Of a stretch of DNA of 64,000 nt, positions 56,253 through 64,000 are shown piece after piece (position 1 is the first letter of the stretch; each line of letters begins with the position of its first letter). Under the pieces are notes generated by a model. It was given only the letters and a program-made list of their open reading frames with translations. It was not told the origin of the DNA and did not search any database. This stretch comes from an uncultured Flavobacteriaceae bacterium (GTDB lineage Bacteria > Bacteroidota > Bacteroidia > Flavobacteriales > Flavobacteriaceae). The DNA lies in NCBI GenBank assembly GCA_943789465.1, contig CALSUF010000001.1, forward strand, positions 620,001 to 684,000, in the 5' to 3' direction. A program made the translations under genes and the position numbers.

Positions 56253-56434
56253 TGGAAGAACATTTTTATCAATGCCCACATTGTTGGGAAGACGTTTCTA
56301 TTTTAATTGATTTTTCTCAATCGTCTCAAAATTATATTGAGGATTGCGAGGTGTGTTGTAATCCTATACAGTTCAACATTAGTATCTTAGACCAAACACT
56401 TACTTCTTTCGAAGCAAATAGCATTGAACAGTAA
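56252..56434 (+). CDS. CPXCG-motif cysteine-rich protein
   Basis: A 60-residue protein with two cysteine pairs, QCPHCWE and EVCCNPI, the hallmark of the CPXCG family of small zinc-ribbon proteins. Function unknown. Its ATG overlaps the ABC-F stop by one base, so it is translationally coupled to it. Confidence 0.88.
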   Translation: MEEHFYQCPHCWEDVSILIDFSQSSQNYIEDCEVCCNPIQFNISILDQTLTSFEANSIEQ

Positions 56435-56494
56435 GATATATTTCCAATTTTTCTTTTAAAATTATAAAAAGGTTGTATATTTGTCGTCCTATAT

Positions 56495-56567
<73 letters not shown>

Positions 56568-56572
56568 CTATC

Positions 56573-56603
56573 AACCCTTTCAGAAATGAGAGGGTTTTTT
56601 TAT
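56573..56603 (+). terminator. terminator after the tRNA
   Basis: AACCCT (56573-56578) pairs with AGGGTT (about 56591-56596), extended by weak pairs, followed by a run of T. It ends the tRNA transcript. Confidence 0.75.
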
Positions 56604-56652
56604 GCAGTACAATCAAGTATACAATGGGTTTGTGAGTATTTAATAAACTTAT

Positions 56653-56684
56653 TTTGCATATCACTACTAAATATCTTACTTTTG
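56653..56684 (+). promoter_or_regulatory. promoter of the two lipoprotein genes
   Basis: TTTG (56653-56656), 20 bases, then TACTTTTG (56677-56684). Both boxes match the Bacteroidota consensus with correct spacing. The predicted start near 56690 gives a 5' leader of about 110 bases before the ATG at 56800. Confidence 0.7.
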
Positions 56685-56799
56685 ATATGCAATTAAAAGT
56701 ACATCCAACTGAATACAGAACTGCTGTTGGTGGTTAGGTTTATTATTTAAAAAAACCTCTAAAAACATAAAAACAAACATTAATTAAATTTTTAAAAAG

Positions 56800-57312
56800 A
56801 TGAAAAATCTATTCAAATTATCCTTGATCACATTGCTGATATTTTTAGCTTCATGTGCCCGTCAAAAAGAAAACAATCCCAAGTATGCAGCTAATTTAGA
56901 GATTGCAAAGAGTTTTATGCTGGCACACGGAACTGAAGACATAGCTGCTCAGTCTGCAATGATTCATGATGATCTAGAATGGCATATGCCAGTGTATGGT
57001 TCTGAAATGGCCGATGCACAAGGTTTAAAAAACGCCCTTGCATATTATCAAAATGAATTTGACAATTTGAATTTCACAGCAGATTACTGGTTGCCTGGAG
57101 TAGATGAAACTACAGGATTATTTGATGGCAGCACACGAGTATATGGTACTTGGACGGCAGATCATGTAGCCTCTGGGAAGTCTATTAAATTAACCTCATA
57201 TCATTCTTTTGCATTTACAGATGGTAAAATTTCTGGTGGTGGAGATTGGTTTGATTTTGGAGGGATGATGAATTCTTTGGCAGCCGACACTGAAGCAGCT
57301 TCAGAAGAGTAA
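56800..57312 (+). CDS. lipoprotein with SnoaL/NTF2-like domain
   Basis: A 170-residue lipoprotein with lipobox ending at C19 (LASC). The body resembles SnoaL-type NTF2 folds: KSFMLAHGTEDIAAQSAMIHDDLEWHMP, GLKNALAYYQNEF, GTWTADHVASGKSIKLTSYHSFAFTDGKIS. Such folds bind small molecules or act as simple isomerases/hydrolases; no ligand can be named. It is followed after 62 bases by another small lipoprotein gene. Confidence 0.8.
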   Translation: MKNLFKLSLITLLIFLASCARQKENNPKYAANLEIAKSFMLAHGTEDIAAQSAMIHDDLEWHMPVYGSEMADAQGLKNALAYYQNEFDNLNFTADYWLPGVDETTGLFDGSTRVYGTWTADHVASGKSIKLTSYHSFAFTDGKISGGGDWFDFGGMMNSLAADTEAASEE

Positions 57313-57374
57313 TTTTACTATTTAAAAATATAATTTTTCATATATCTAGTATATTAATTTGTAAAACAATAAAA

Positions 57375-57839
57375 ATGAAAAACATCTATCTAATTTTAGT
57401 GAGTATTTTATTATTTGCCTCATGCGGGCAAGAGCCAGCGGCTGAAATGGTAAATAAAATCAAAGTAGGATCTGTAGGCTTTCATATTGCTTTTAAGGTA
57501 CCGAATGATTCTATCCAAAGAATGGAAGTTTTTTTGAAAACCCATCAAAAGTTCATGAGAGAGACGCACCATGTTAAGGGCGAAGTGGAGCCTCTAGTTT
57601 TAACGTATGCTGTTTTAAAGGCTCCTGAACTAAATAATCCACTTGATCCAAATAGCGGAGAGACAGGAAACACTCTTTATGGAATTACTGAAATATACAA
57701 TGGACCTGAAGGTGCTGCGGCACACATGGAATTGGGTCAGCAAAGAGAACAGATGTTTTCAGAGTTAGTAGCATTAACAAATGAATACTGTATTTCTGGA
57801 ATTCTTGGAGCTCCAGTTATTGGAGCAATGTTTGATTAA
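57375..57839 (+). CDS. small lipoprotein, possible dimeric alpha-beta barrel domain
   Basis: A 154-residue lipoprotein with lipobox at C17 (FASC). The domain contains two short alpha/beta units (AFKVPNDSIQRMEVFLKTHQKFMRET and YGITEIYNGPEGAAAHMEL) of the kind seen in dimeric alpha-beta barrels such as monooxygenase-like proteins. I do not recognise a family. It is probably co-transcribed with the preceding lipoprotein and ended by the terminator at 57970. Confidence 0.7.
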   Translation: MKNIYLILVSILLFASCGQEPAAEMVNKIKVGSVGFHIAFKVPNDSIQRMEVFLKTHQKFMRETHHVKGEVEPLVLTYAVLKAPELNNPLDPNSGETGNTLYGITEIYNGPEGAAAHMELGQQREQMFSELVALTNEYCISGILGAPVIGAMFD

Positions 57840-57969
57840 TAGATTTTATCAAGAGTTTTATCTAACATCATTTGTTTACACACGTAAAAAATATCAGGCT
57901 ACCTCGTTTTAGATACAAGTTTCTTGATCAAATAGATTGTTAACTCAAAATATCTTGGCGTAAAACAAT

Positions 57970-58005
57970 AAAACGGTTATACTTTTATAAGGTGTAGCCG
58001 TTTTT
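57970..58005 (+). terminator. terminator after the lipoprotein pair
   Basis: AAAACGGTTATAC (57970-57982) pairs with GTGTAGCCGTTTT (57992-58004) using two G-T wobbles, followed by a T run. The remaining bases between 57840 and 58197 hold no convincing gene. Confidence 0.8.
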
Positions 58006-58197
58006 ATTTCTGTAAGTGTCGTTTCGGTAATTTAATTCGATTTAATAAGTTTACCATTTGTTTCTTTTCGCCTTTTACTTCTTAACTTAAAATATTTTTT
58101 TAAGGATAATACTACAAATTAATTGTATTTGAAGAAAAAGAGACTATGAACAAAAGAACCAAAAAATATTTCACAAAATACACCTTATAATTTTTCG

Positions 58198-59448
58198 TCA
58201 TTGTTTTTTGGAAGTCAGTTTGTTTTTTAAATTATTAAAGGGTTCTTCAATCCAAATTACCATCAGAGCCGCAACGATTACAGAACCAATTAACGACAGG
58301 ATCCCATTTACAAACACGATTTGTAAGTTCGTTAAACTTCCTTCTGCATATTCCGAAAACATCGGAAAAAGCCACTCCATAAACATCACATGAAATAGGT
58401 ATATAGAATAAGATATTTTTGCGATAGGATAGAAAATTTTTGCCGACAAGAAATTATTTACTGGAATGATAATTCTAGATTTAGAATACATACAAGCGAC
58501 CATAATAAACACTACAGCATAAGAGAAGAGTTCGCGATGAATAACTTCATAATAAACCACAAAGTTTCTAGGTAATTCATAAAATATAGATTCCTCTACA
58601 GGCGCTGCTTGACCAAGAGATAAGCTAGTGATCACAACAAAACACGCCAAACTAAAAACGATTAGAACATTTGACAATTTTGTTTTATTTGTAAAGAAAT
58701 GAACTACCTTTTCAGAATGATTGACATGAATATATGCTGCTATGACTCCACTCAACAAGCCTCCGTACCTTAAGTGTGTTAGCATATAATAGCCCCAAAA
58801 CCATTCTTGCCATTCCTCACCAAAAATTTCTCTATTGTAAGGAATTTCAAAATTAAAAATATGGACGGAATAGTAGTAGGTAAGAATTACGGGAATGATG
58901 GCCAAAACAGTAAATAAAATCCATTTTTTTCGAAATTTCGGAAATAGAAATACAATCAAAAAAGGAATGACAATATAAAACTGTTCTTCAATGGCTAATG
59001 ACCAAGTCCATCCCATATAGGATTTGAATACATAATTATTCACATATAATAAGTTAGACCAAGCTGTGACCCATTTTTCAGCACCAGCACCATGAAGAAA
59101 ATACAATGTGATAATCATGGAGAAAAAATAGACAGGAAATAAACGTAAAAATCGCCTTAGGTAAAAGGATTTAAAGTTTAAGGTTTGTGTCCTTTTGTAT
59201 TCTTTAAATAAGATAGTTCCAATAAGAAATCCACTGATCACAAAAAACAAATCGACTCCCAGATCTCCTTTGGTGATCCAAACCAAAAACGGATTTTGAG
59301 CTACTTTACCCAGCAATTCAGGATAAGTATTGTGTTGAAATATCCAGACATGGAAAATAATTACCCATAAAACAGCGATGGCTCTAATGCCATCAATAGC
59401 TTTAAAATTATGAGCTGGTCTTTCAAAAAATATCTTTTTTAAATTCAT
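58198..59448 (-). CDS. acyltransferase 3 family membrane protein
   Basis: A 416-residue membrane O-acyltransferase with about ten helices. Seen: IRAIAVLWVIIFHVW with the catalytic histidine near residue 38, GDLGVDLFFVISGFLIG, FYLRRFLRLFPVYF and WTWSLAIEEQFYIVIPFLI. Family members (OafA/NodX type) acetylate surface sugars or other lipids. No polysaccharide genes are nearby, so the substrate is open. Confidence 0.9.
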   Translation of the reverse strand: MNLKKIFFERPAHNFKAIDGIRAIAVLWVIIFHVWIFQHNTYPELLGKVAQNPFLVWITKGDLGVDLFFVISGFLIGTILFKEYKRTQTLNFKSFYLRRFLRLFPVYFFSMIITLYFLHGAGAEKWVTAWSNLLYVNNYVFKSYMGWTWSLAIEEQFYIVIPFLIVFLFPKFRKKWILFTVLAIIPVILTYYYSVHIFNFEIPYNREIFGEEWQEWFWGYYMLTHLRYGGLLSGVIAAYIHVNHSEKVVHFFTNKTKLSNVLIVFSLACFVVITSLSLGQAAPVEESIFYELPRNFVVYYEVIHRELFSYAVVFIMVACMYSKSRIIIPVNNFLSAKIFYPIAKISYSIYLFHVMFMEWLFPMFSEYAEGSLTNLQIVFVNGILSLIGSVIVAALMVIWIEEPFNNLKNKLTSKKQ

Positions 59449-59720
59449 TATTTCTAGTTACAATTGGTTAATTTTTCAGGACGCAAAGTAATTAAAATTA
59501 AATGCTTTTAACAAGTAATAATTTTTTTGTTATTTGGGTTTTTAACAAAATTATCTCGCAGTTCAAACGAGTGTTTTTGATGTTGAACAAACTGAACTTG
59601 TATAGTTTAAAAATGTAATTGATTAGGTATACAAAAATATCCTTACTGAAGTTTAAGGTTTTTTAATGTAAATAAATTTAGAGGATAGAGGCAATTTTGT
59701 TTTCAAAGCAGTTCACTTTA

Positions 59721-60155
59721 CTACTTGTTTTTCAGACTTTCAACAAACTCAATGTACTCCTTTTTTCGTTGTTTTTCAAAGCCTTTGCGATTGGTAGTGA
59801 TTTGCTTTTTGATTTTAATTTGAGAAACATTCAAAACAGATTCTTCAATGGAGTCTATTGAAAACAAATACAATTCCATAATAATAGGCAATGCCGAAAG
59901 CGCTCTATCAGTGGCGATATATTGTTTATTTTTTTTAAACCCTTTTGGGTCCAGAAGCTCTAAAAACCCTTCTTCAACCAAAAATTTTAATCTGTTGGTA
60001 AGGATGTTTGTTGCTATTTTTTCTTTAGAATCAATAAAATCTTTAAACTTAGATTTCTTGTGCAAAATGACATCCCTTAATATCAAAAGAGACCATTTGT
60101 CGCCTAAAAGATTAAGTGAATATGCAATTGCACATGTACGTTCTATTGTTTTCAT
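59721..60155 (-). CDS. HxlR-family transcriptional regulator
   Basis: A 144-residue winged-helix regulator. Seen: the HxlR start RTCAIAYSLNLLGDKWSLLILRDV with its N-terminal cysteine at residue 8, KIATNILTNRLKFLVEEGFLE and the wing region. Some relatives sense electrophiles or redox stress through that cysteine. A TACATTTG box (60164-60171, minus strand) lies eight bases before the ATG. Two YeeE/YedE genes upstream on the same strand are possible targets. Confidence 0.88.
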   Translation of the reverse strand: MKTIERTCAIAYSLNLLGDKWSLLILRDVILHKKSKFKDFIDSKEKIATNILTNRLKFLVEEGFLELLDPKGFKKNKQYIATDRALSALPIIMELYLFSIDSIEESVLNVSQIKIKKQITTNRKGFEKQRKKEYIEFVESLKNK

Positions 60156-60163
60156 AAACTTTT

Positions 60164-60171
60164 CAAATGTA
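60164..60171 (-). promoter_or_regulatory. -7 promoter box of the HxlR gene
   Basis: TACATTTG on the minus strand, an exact TAnnTTTG match, eight bases before the HxlR start; the leader would be only a few bases. Confidence 0.4.
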
Positions 60172-60355
60172 CTATGAATAATTTTTATTTTAATAGAATT
60201 AAATCATTTATTTCATAAATTAATACATTTAAGTACTTGTTTTTGTGTGAATTCAGTATTTTATTTAATGAACTATTTTTTTTTAAGTTAAATATCTAAT
60301 ATAACACTACATTAGATATTTAAAATAGATGAACTAAACCTCCTACTAAAATCTA

Positions 60356-60769
60356 TTAATGTGGTAATTTATTTTTGACAAGTCCATATAAGAAAGTTCC
60401 AAAAACAGCACTAACAATCACCACCAAAATAGGGGTGAATCCGGCACCTACTAATGTAAACATTGGTCCTGGACAGGCACCTGCTAAAGCCCATCCCAAT
60501 CCAAAAATGAACCCACCAAAAAGATAACGGCTAACGCTTTTAGCTTTTGGAGTAAACACAATTGGCTCACCATAAAAAGAAGGTATATTAAAACGTTTAA
60601 TAGTTTGTATAATAAGAACTCCCAATACAACTGTAGATCCAATAATACCGTACATGTGAAAAGATTCAAATCGAAACATTTCATAAATTCTATACCACGA
60701 AGCAGCTTCCGACTTGAGCATCGTAATGCCAAACAAAATGCCAATTAAAAGATATATAAGTGTTCTCAT
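60356..60769 (-). CDS. YeeE/YedE (DUF6691) half-transporter, second subunit
   Basis: A 137-residue membrane protein with four helices. It has the LFGGFIFGLGWALAGACPGPMFTLVGAG segment with the conserved cysteine of the YeeE/YedE family, members of which import thiosulfate. It is half the size of the fused transporters, and its partner lies four bases upstream. Confidence 0.85.
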   Translation of the reverse strand: MRTLIYLLIGILFGITMLKSEAASWYRIYEMFRFESFHMYGIIGSTVVLGVLIIQTIKRFNIPSFYGEPIVFTPKAKSVSRYLFGGFIFGLGWALAGACPGPMFTLVGAGFTPILVVIVSAVFGTFLYGLVKNKLPH

Positions 60770-60773
60770 AAAA

Positions 60774-61331
60774 TTAAAAAATTAAGGGAAAAATAAAGTG
60801 AACCATAGTAAGGCCTCCGGCAAAAAAACCAATCACCGCGATTAAAGACGACCATTGAAGATTACTCAATCCTGAAATAGCATGTCCAGAAGTACAACCC
60901 CCTGCGTATCGTGTTCCAAAACCAACAAATAATCCACCGATTGCTAAAATGAGTAAGCCTTTTATATCCGTAAATACGCTTGAATCAAAAAGCTCAGTTG
61001 GTAAGTAGCTTTCCCCTGCACTTTTAAACCCAAGCGTATCCAGATTTTCTATGGTATTTGGGTGTAAAGCAACAGCTAAATCATTTGACAAAAATTGAGA
61101 CCCTATAAATCCTCCAATAATAGCACCTAAAACCACCACCAAATTCCACCGTTGAGATTTCCAGTCAAACTTGAAAAAATCGGAACTGTTACCCGCGCCA
61201 CAAATTGTACAAAGTGTCCTTAAATTGGAAGACATACCAAAGTTTTTACCAACCATGAGGAGTAAAAACAGAACTAGAGCAATCAGAGGGCCTGAAACAT
61301 ACCAAGGCCACGGATCAAAAATTAGAGTCAT
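60774..61331 (-). CDS. YeeE/YedE half-transporter, first subunit
   Basis: A 185-residue membrane protein with about five helices. Seen: CTICGAG near residue 43, and GFGTRYAGGCTSGHAISGLSNLQWSSLIAVIGFFAGG with the family cysteine. Together with the next gene it makes a two-part YeeE/YedE channel, probably for thiosulfate or a related sulfur compound. No persulfide dioxygenase or rhodanese accompanies it here, unlike many bacteria. Confidence 0.87.
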   Translation of the reverse strand: MTLIFDPWPWYVSGPLIALVLFLLLMVGKNFGMSSNLRTLCTICGAGNSSDFFKFDWKSQRWNLVVVLGAIIGGFIGSQFLSNDLAVALHPNTIENLDTLGFKSAGESYLPTELFDSSVFTDIKGLLILAIGGLFVGFGTRYAGGCTSGHAISGLSNLQWSSLIAVIGFFAGGLTMVHFIFPLIF

Positions 61332-61484
61332 ATTGGTATCTTTTATTTTGAGCGAAGTGGGATTGCAATGTATACTATATATTTTAGTTTCTCATGTTTA
61401 TATCATGATTTTCAACTGTAAAACATCATTTTTCTTGATTGATCATGCATTGTATGAAGTTCATAATTTCAAGGAAACTTTAGT

Positions 61485-61492
61485 TACCTTTG
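61485..61492 (+). promoter_or_regulatory. -7 promoter box giving a possibly leaderless transcript
   Basis: TACCTTTG matches TAnnTTTG and ends five bases before the ATG at 61498, supporting that start and predicting an mRNA with almost no leader. Confidence 0.5.
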
Positions 61493-61497
61493 CCGCG

Positions 61498-63057
61498 ATG
61501 AGTGTATTAGTTCAAATTACCATAAAGCCAGCCCAACAAAAGGATACCGATTTTATATTAAAATCCAGTCTTTTTAAAGCCAAACTGCGTTCTGCAGATA
61601 TTAGTGATTGGCGTATTCGCAAACGGTCTATCGACGCCCGAAAAGCATCCATTAAACTCAACTTACAGATTGAATTTTGGTTGCTTGGTGAAACACGAAC
61701 ACAGCCCCAATCTTTTATGCCGCAAGAAGTTCACTCAAAACCTGAGATCGCTATCATAGGTGCAGGTCCAGCAGGACTCTATGCTGCTTTGCGCGCTATT
61801 GAAGCAGGACTCAAACCCATTGTGTTTGAACGTGGAAAAGATGTGCGTGCCAGACGCCGCGATTTAGCAGCCATCAACAAAGAGCAAACCGTGAATCCAG
61901 AATCTAACTATTGTTTTGGAGAAGGAGGAGCAGGAACCTACTCTGATGGAAAATTATATACACGCTCCAAAAAACGGGGTAATGTCCTAAAGGCTCTCGA
62001 ATGGTTTGTACATTTTGGCGCATCTGAAGATATTTTAGTGGAAGCCCATCCACATATTGGAACCAATAAATTACCAGCCATTATTACCGCCATGCGGGAA
62101 GCGATACTACAAGCAGGAGGAGAGGTGCATTTTAATGCCAAGCTAACCGATATTCAAATTGAAAACAACGCGATAAAAGCCTTGAAAATTAATAATGAAT
62201 CATGGAAGCCCTTTGAGAATGTGGTCTTAGCGACGGGGCATTCAGCCAGAGATATATTTTATTTACTCCATAACAAAGGAGTTTATTTAGAAGCCAAAGC
62301 ATTTGCACTAGGCGTTCGGGTGGAACATCCACAACATCTTATTGATAAAATTCAATACCATGGAGATGTCGAAAATCCATATTTACCACCAGCTTCTTAC
62401 AGCTTAGTAGAACAAATTGACGGAATGGGAGTCTATTCATTTTGTATGTGTCCCGGTGGAATTATTGCACCTTGTGCCACCTCTCAAGAAGAAGTAGTTA
62501 CCAATGGCTGGAGTCCAAGTAAACGTAATAACCCCTATGCAAACTCCGGAATTGTAGTAAGTGTAGAACCTAAAGATTTACCAAACTACACTTCAGAAGA
62601 TCCTTTTGTCTGTCTTGATTTTCAAAAAAAAGTAGAACGCGATTGTTGGGAAGTCGCTGGCAAAACACAGCAAGTACCAGCCCAACGCATGATTGATTTT
62701 ATAGAAAGGAAAATTTCTAAAGACTTTCCTAAAACCTCTTACCAACCAGGCATCGTTTCTGTTGACTTGAATACAGTCTTACCTCCAATGATCTCCAAAC
62801 GTCTGCGTAAAGCATTTTCCGTGTATGGAAAAAAAATGAAGGGCTATTATACCAATGAAGCTGTACTACATGCCCCAGAAAGTCGGACATCCTCACCCAT
62901 ATCCATCCCTCGAAATTTAGAAACTCTAGAACATGTGAATGTCAAAGGTTTGTATCCGTGCGGCGAAGGAGCAGGCTATGCCGGAGGCATTATTTCTGCC
63001 GCTATTGATGGGATCAATTGTGTAGATGCCATTAGTACCAAACTTGCCAATTCTTAA
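61498..63057 (+). CDS. FAD-dependent dehydrogenase (COG2509-like)
   Basis: A 519-residue flavoprotein. An N-terminal domain of about 75 residues (ISDWRIRKRSIDARKASIKLNLQIEFWL) precedes the FAD fold AIIGAGPAGLYAALRAIEAG. Further motifs: FERGKDVRARRRDL, CFGEGGAGTYSDGKLYTR, VLATGHSARD and near the C-terminus LYPCGEGAGYAGGIISAAIDGI. The reading frame is open upstream to 61171, but that part overlaps the YeeE gene and looks non-coding; the promoter box before 61498 supports the shorter start. Substrate unknown. Confidence 0.9.
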   Translation: MSVLVQITIKPAQQKDTDFILKSSLFKAKLRSADISDWRIRKRSIDARKASIKLNLQIEFWLLGETRTQPQSFMPQEVHSKPEIAIIGAGPAGLYAALRAIEAGLKPIVFERGKDVRARRRDLAAINKEQTVNPESNYCFGEGGAGTYSDGKLYTRSKKRGNVLKALEWFVHFGASEDILVEAHPHIGTNKLPAIITAMREAILQAGGEVHFNAKLTDIQIENNAIKALKINNESWKPFENVVLATGHSARDIFYLLHNKGVYLEAKAFALGVRVEHPQHLIDKIQYHGDVENPYLPPASYSLVEQIDGMGVYSFCMCPGGIIAPCATSQEEVVTNGWSPSKRNNPYANSGIVVSVEPKDLPNYTSEDPFVCLDFQKKVERDCWEVAGKTQQVPAQRMIDFIERKISKDFPKTSYQPGIVSVDLNTVLPPMISKRLRKAFSVYGKKMKGYYTNEAVLHAPESRTSSPISIPRNLETLEHVNVKGLYPCGEGAGYAGGIISAAIDGINCVDAISTKLANS

Positions 63058-63173
63058 CCCCCTTGAACGCTCATTTTTAAGTCAAGCAAAAGGAATTCTT
63101 GAACAGAAAAAGACTTGTCATTCTTAATTTTATTTACAATTTCAAGCATCTGTGTTAATAAGTAGAGCTCCAA
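63054..63173 (-). CDS. candidate micro-gene, convergent with the FAD dehydrogenase
   Basis: A minus-strand frame of 39 residues from a TTG at 63173, or 31 from the ATG at 63149. The sequence (MLEIVNKIKNDKSFSVQEF then LLLDLKM) looks like a compact helical protein rather than random translation of AT-rich DNA. Its stop overlaps the stop of the FAD dehydrogenase by four bases, the same arrangement as the convergent pair at 53876. It could also be the 3' remnant of a larger gene. Unproven. Confidence 0.3.
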   Translation of the reverse strand: MELYLLTQMLEIVNKIKNDKSFSVQEFLLLDLKMSVQGG

Positions 63174-63246
63174 AAATGTACATGTTAGTTTTTTTTCGTA
63201 AATTTAGATTCCTCTCTACGCTTAGCCAATTTAAAATCAAATAGCA

Positions 63247-64000
63247 ATGATCTCAAAACTAAATGCGTTTTTTTATAATTCCATGCTTTCTGAAACAGTT
63301 AAAAACAAAGTAGAACGCTTGATTCTTATTGTTGCAATCATTAGTTTTTTAGCACATCTCGTTGCTATTTATTTGGTGAAAAACGAACTTATTATGATTC
63401 CTGAAGAGCTCAATTTTTTTGACTCTCCAATTGCAGCAATTTACACTCCTTTTTCGTTCATTCTAATCTATGAAGTCTATTTGTTGATTTTCTATTTACC
63501 GCGATCCATCACTACTTATATTGGAAAGCAATACGAAATTATTACTCTGATTGTTATCCGACGCATTTTTAAAGATTTAGCCAATTTAGAACTCAATTCC
63601 GATTGGTTTGATATCAAAAACGATCTTAATTTTACCTATGATATCATCACTGCATTACTACTGTTTTTCATGATCTATCTGTTCTCCTTGGAACGCCAAA
63701 AACTTCAGGTATCTAACAAGGCGAAAGCATTAGCCCCTGCTCAAATAGAACAATTTATAGCCATCAAAAAATTCATGGCCACTATCCTAGTACCTATTTT
63801 TATTGGAATTGGATTAGTCACTTTTGGAAGTTGGATTTTTCAACACACCCCAGAAAACCTATCAATTGCTTTGAAAGATGTCAATAGTATTTTCTTTGAT
63901 GAGTTTTTTGCGATTCTAATTATTGTTGATGTATTTCTATTACTATTTTCGTTCTTCTATACCGATCAGTTTCATAAAGTCATTAGAAACTCAGGGTTCA
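63247..64000 (+). CDS. membrane protein of unknown function (3'-incomplete)
   Basis: An ATG at 63247 opens a frame of at least 251 codons that runs off the right edge of the window. The protein has hydrophobic helices near residues 25-45, 65-85, 133-150, 178-200 and 220-240, with charged loops (SETVKNKVERLI, YLPRSITTYIGKQYE, RRIFKDLANLELNSDWFDIKND). The start and the helix pattern look like flavobacterial membrane proteins of unknown function. A near-match -7 box (TAAATTTA) lies about 40 bases upstream. Confidence 0.8.
   Translation, partial: MISKLNAFFYNSMLSETVKNKVERLILIVAIISFLAHLVAIYLVKNELIMIPEELNFFDSPIAAIYTPFSFILIYEVYLLIFYLPRSITTYIGKQYEIITLIVIRRIFKDLANLELNSDWFDIKNDLNFTYDIITALLLFFMIYLFSLERQKLQVSNKAKALAPAQIEQFIAIKKFMATILVPIFIGIGLVTFGSWIFQHTPENLSIALKDVNSIFFDEFFAILIIVDVFLLLFSFFYTDQFHKVIRNSGF

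Noticed and set aside
58146-58190. Fourteen-codon lysine-rich frame in the gap 57840-58197
   Set aside because: Too short and too simple in composition, with only a near-match promoter box; likely chance in AT-rich DNA.
59449-59720. Gap between the acyltransferase and HxlR genes
   Set aside because: AT-rich with no frame, hairpin or full promoter that stands out; I see nothing to annotate.
61171-61497. Extended N-terminus of the FAD dehydrogenase
   Set aside because: It overlaps the YeeE gene in the opposite strand, lacks family similarity, and a promoter box sits just before the ATG at 61498.

Overview
The window looks like chromosomal DNA of a member of the family Flavobacteriaceae (Bacteroidota). 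The basis is AT-rich DNA, promoters of the TAnnTTTG type, start codons without Shine-Dalgarno sequences, the gliding motility/type IX secretion genes gldB, gldC and gldKLMN, a secreted protein with a type IX C-terminal sorting tail, and typical flavobacterial gene orders (miaB - sigma54 activator - lptE - secG; groES-groEL; topA - arginase-like - gldKLMN). No phage, insertion sequence, integrase or CRISPR array was seen; almost everything is ordinary core genome.

Layout. 1-300: a small unknown gene. 302-16403: one long co-directional sulfur and methionine block. A promoter and a SAM riboswitch precede metY-metX-metZ, a DUF2061 protein, cysH, cysD, cysN, a sulfite reductase with an extra C-terminal domain, the siroheme genes, a ferredoxin-NADP reductase, metH in two polypeptides, and metF. 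Together they take sulfate to sulfide, sulfide to homocysteine, and homocysteine to methionine. A bidirectional terminator closes the block. 16.5-23.4 kb: a type IX secretion cargo protein, a polyprenyl synthase, an arylsulfotransferase-like lipoprotein, dnaG, a LuxR-type regulator with a degenerate receiver, and nadE. 23.5-24.9 kb: gldB and gldC. 24.9-32.5 kb (minus): rodA, PBP2, mreD, mreC, mreB (cell shape), purH and a GAF-domain free-methionine sulfoxide reductase-like gene. 32.7-35.8 kb: a probable copper or heavy-metal uptake set (HYC_CC_PP protein, TonB receptor, HMA protein). 35.9-36.5 kb: a RelE/ParE-type toxin-antitoxin pair. 36.6-43.1 kb (minus): groEL, groES, secG, a TPR protein, lptE, a sigma54 activator, miaB. 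43.2-52.8 kb: a membrane protein, topA, an arginase-like protein and gldK-gldL-gldM-gldN. 52.8-57.8 kb: a FAD oxidoreductase, a DUF983 protein, an ABC-F ATPase, a CPXCG protein, an initiator tRNA and two small lipoproteins. 58.2-64 kb: an acyltransferase, an HxlR regulator, two YeeE/YedE half-transporters, a FAD-dependent dehydrogenase and a membrane protein that runs off the end.

Points most worth a second look: single-base frameshifts in two housekeeping genes (metH near 15152, miaB near 41865); a PAPS-type CysH with no APS kinase nearby; degenerate active or metal sites in DnaG, the response regulator and the arginase-like protein; a perfect palindrome directly after the SAM riboswitch; palindromes over the promoters of miaB and of the metal-uptake set; a recurring TAnnTTTG-N4/5-ATG arrangement that predicts leaderless mRNAs; and convergent genes that touch or overlap at their stop codons, including a candidate unannotated micro-gene at 63054. 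I did not find a clearly new multi-gene system.
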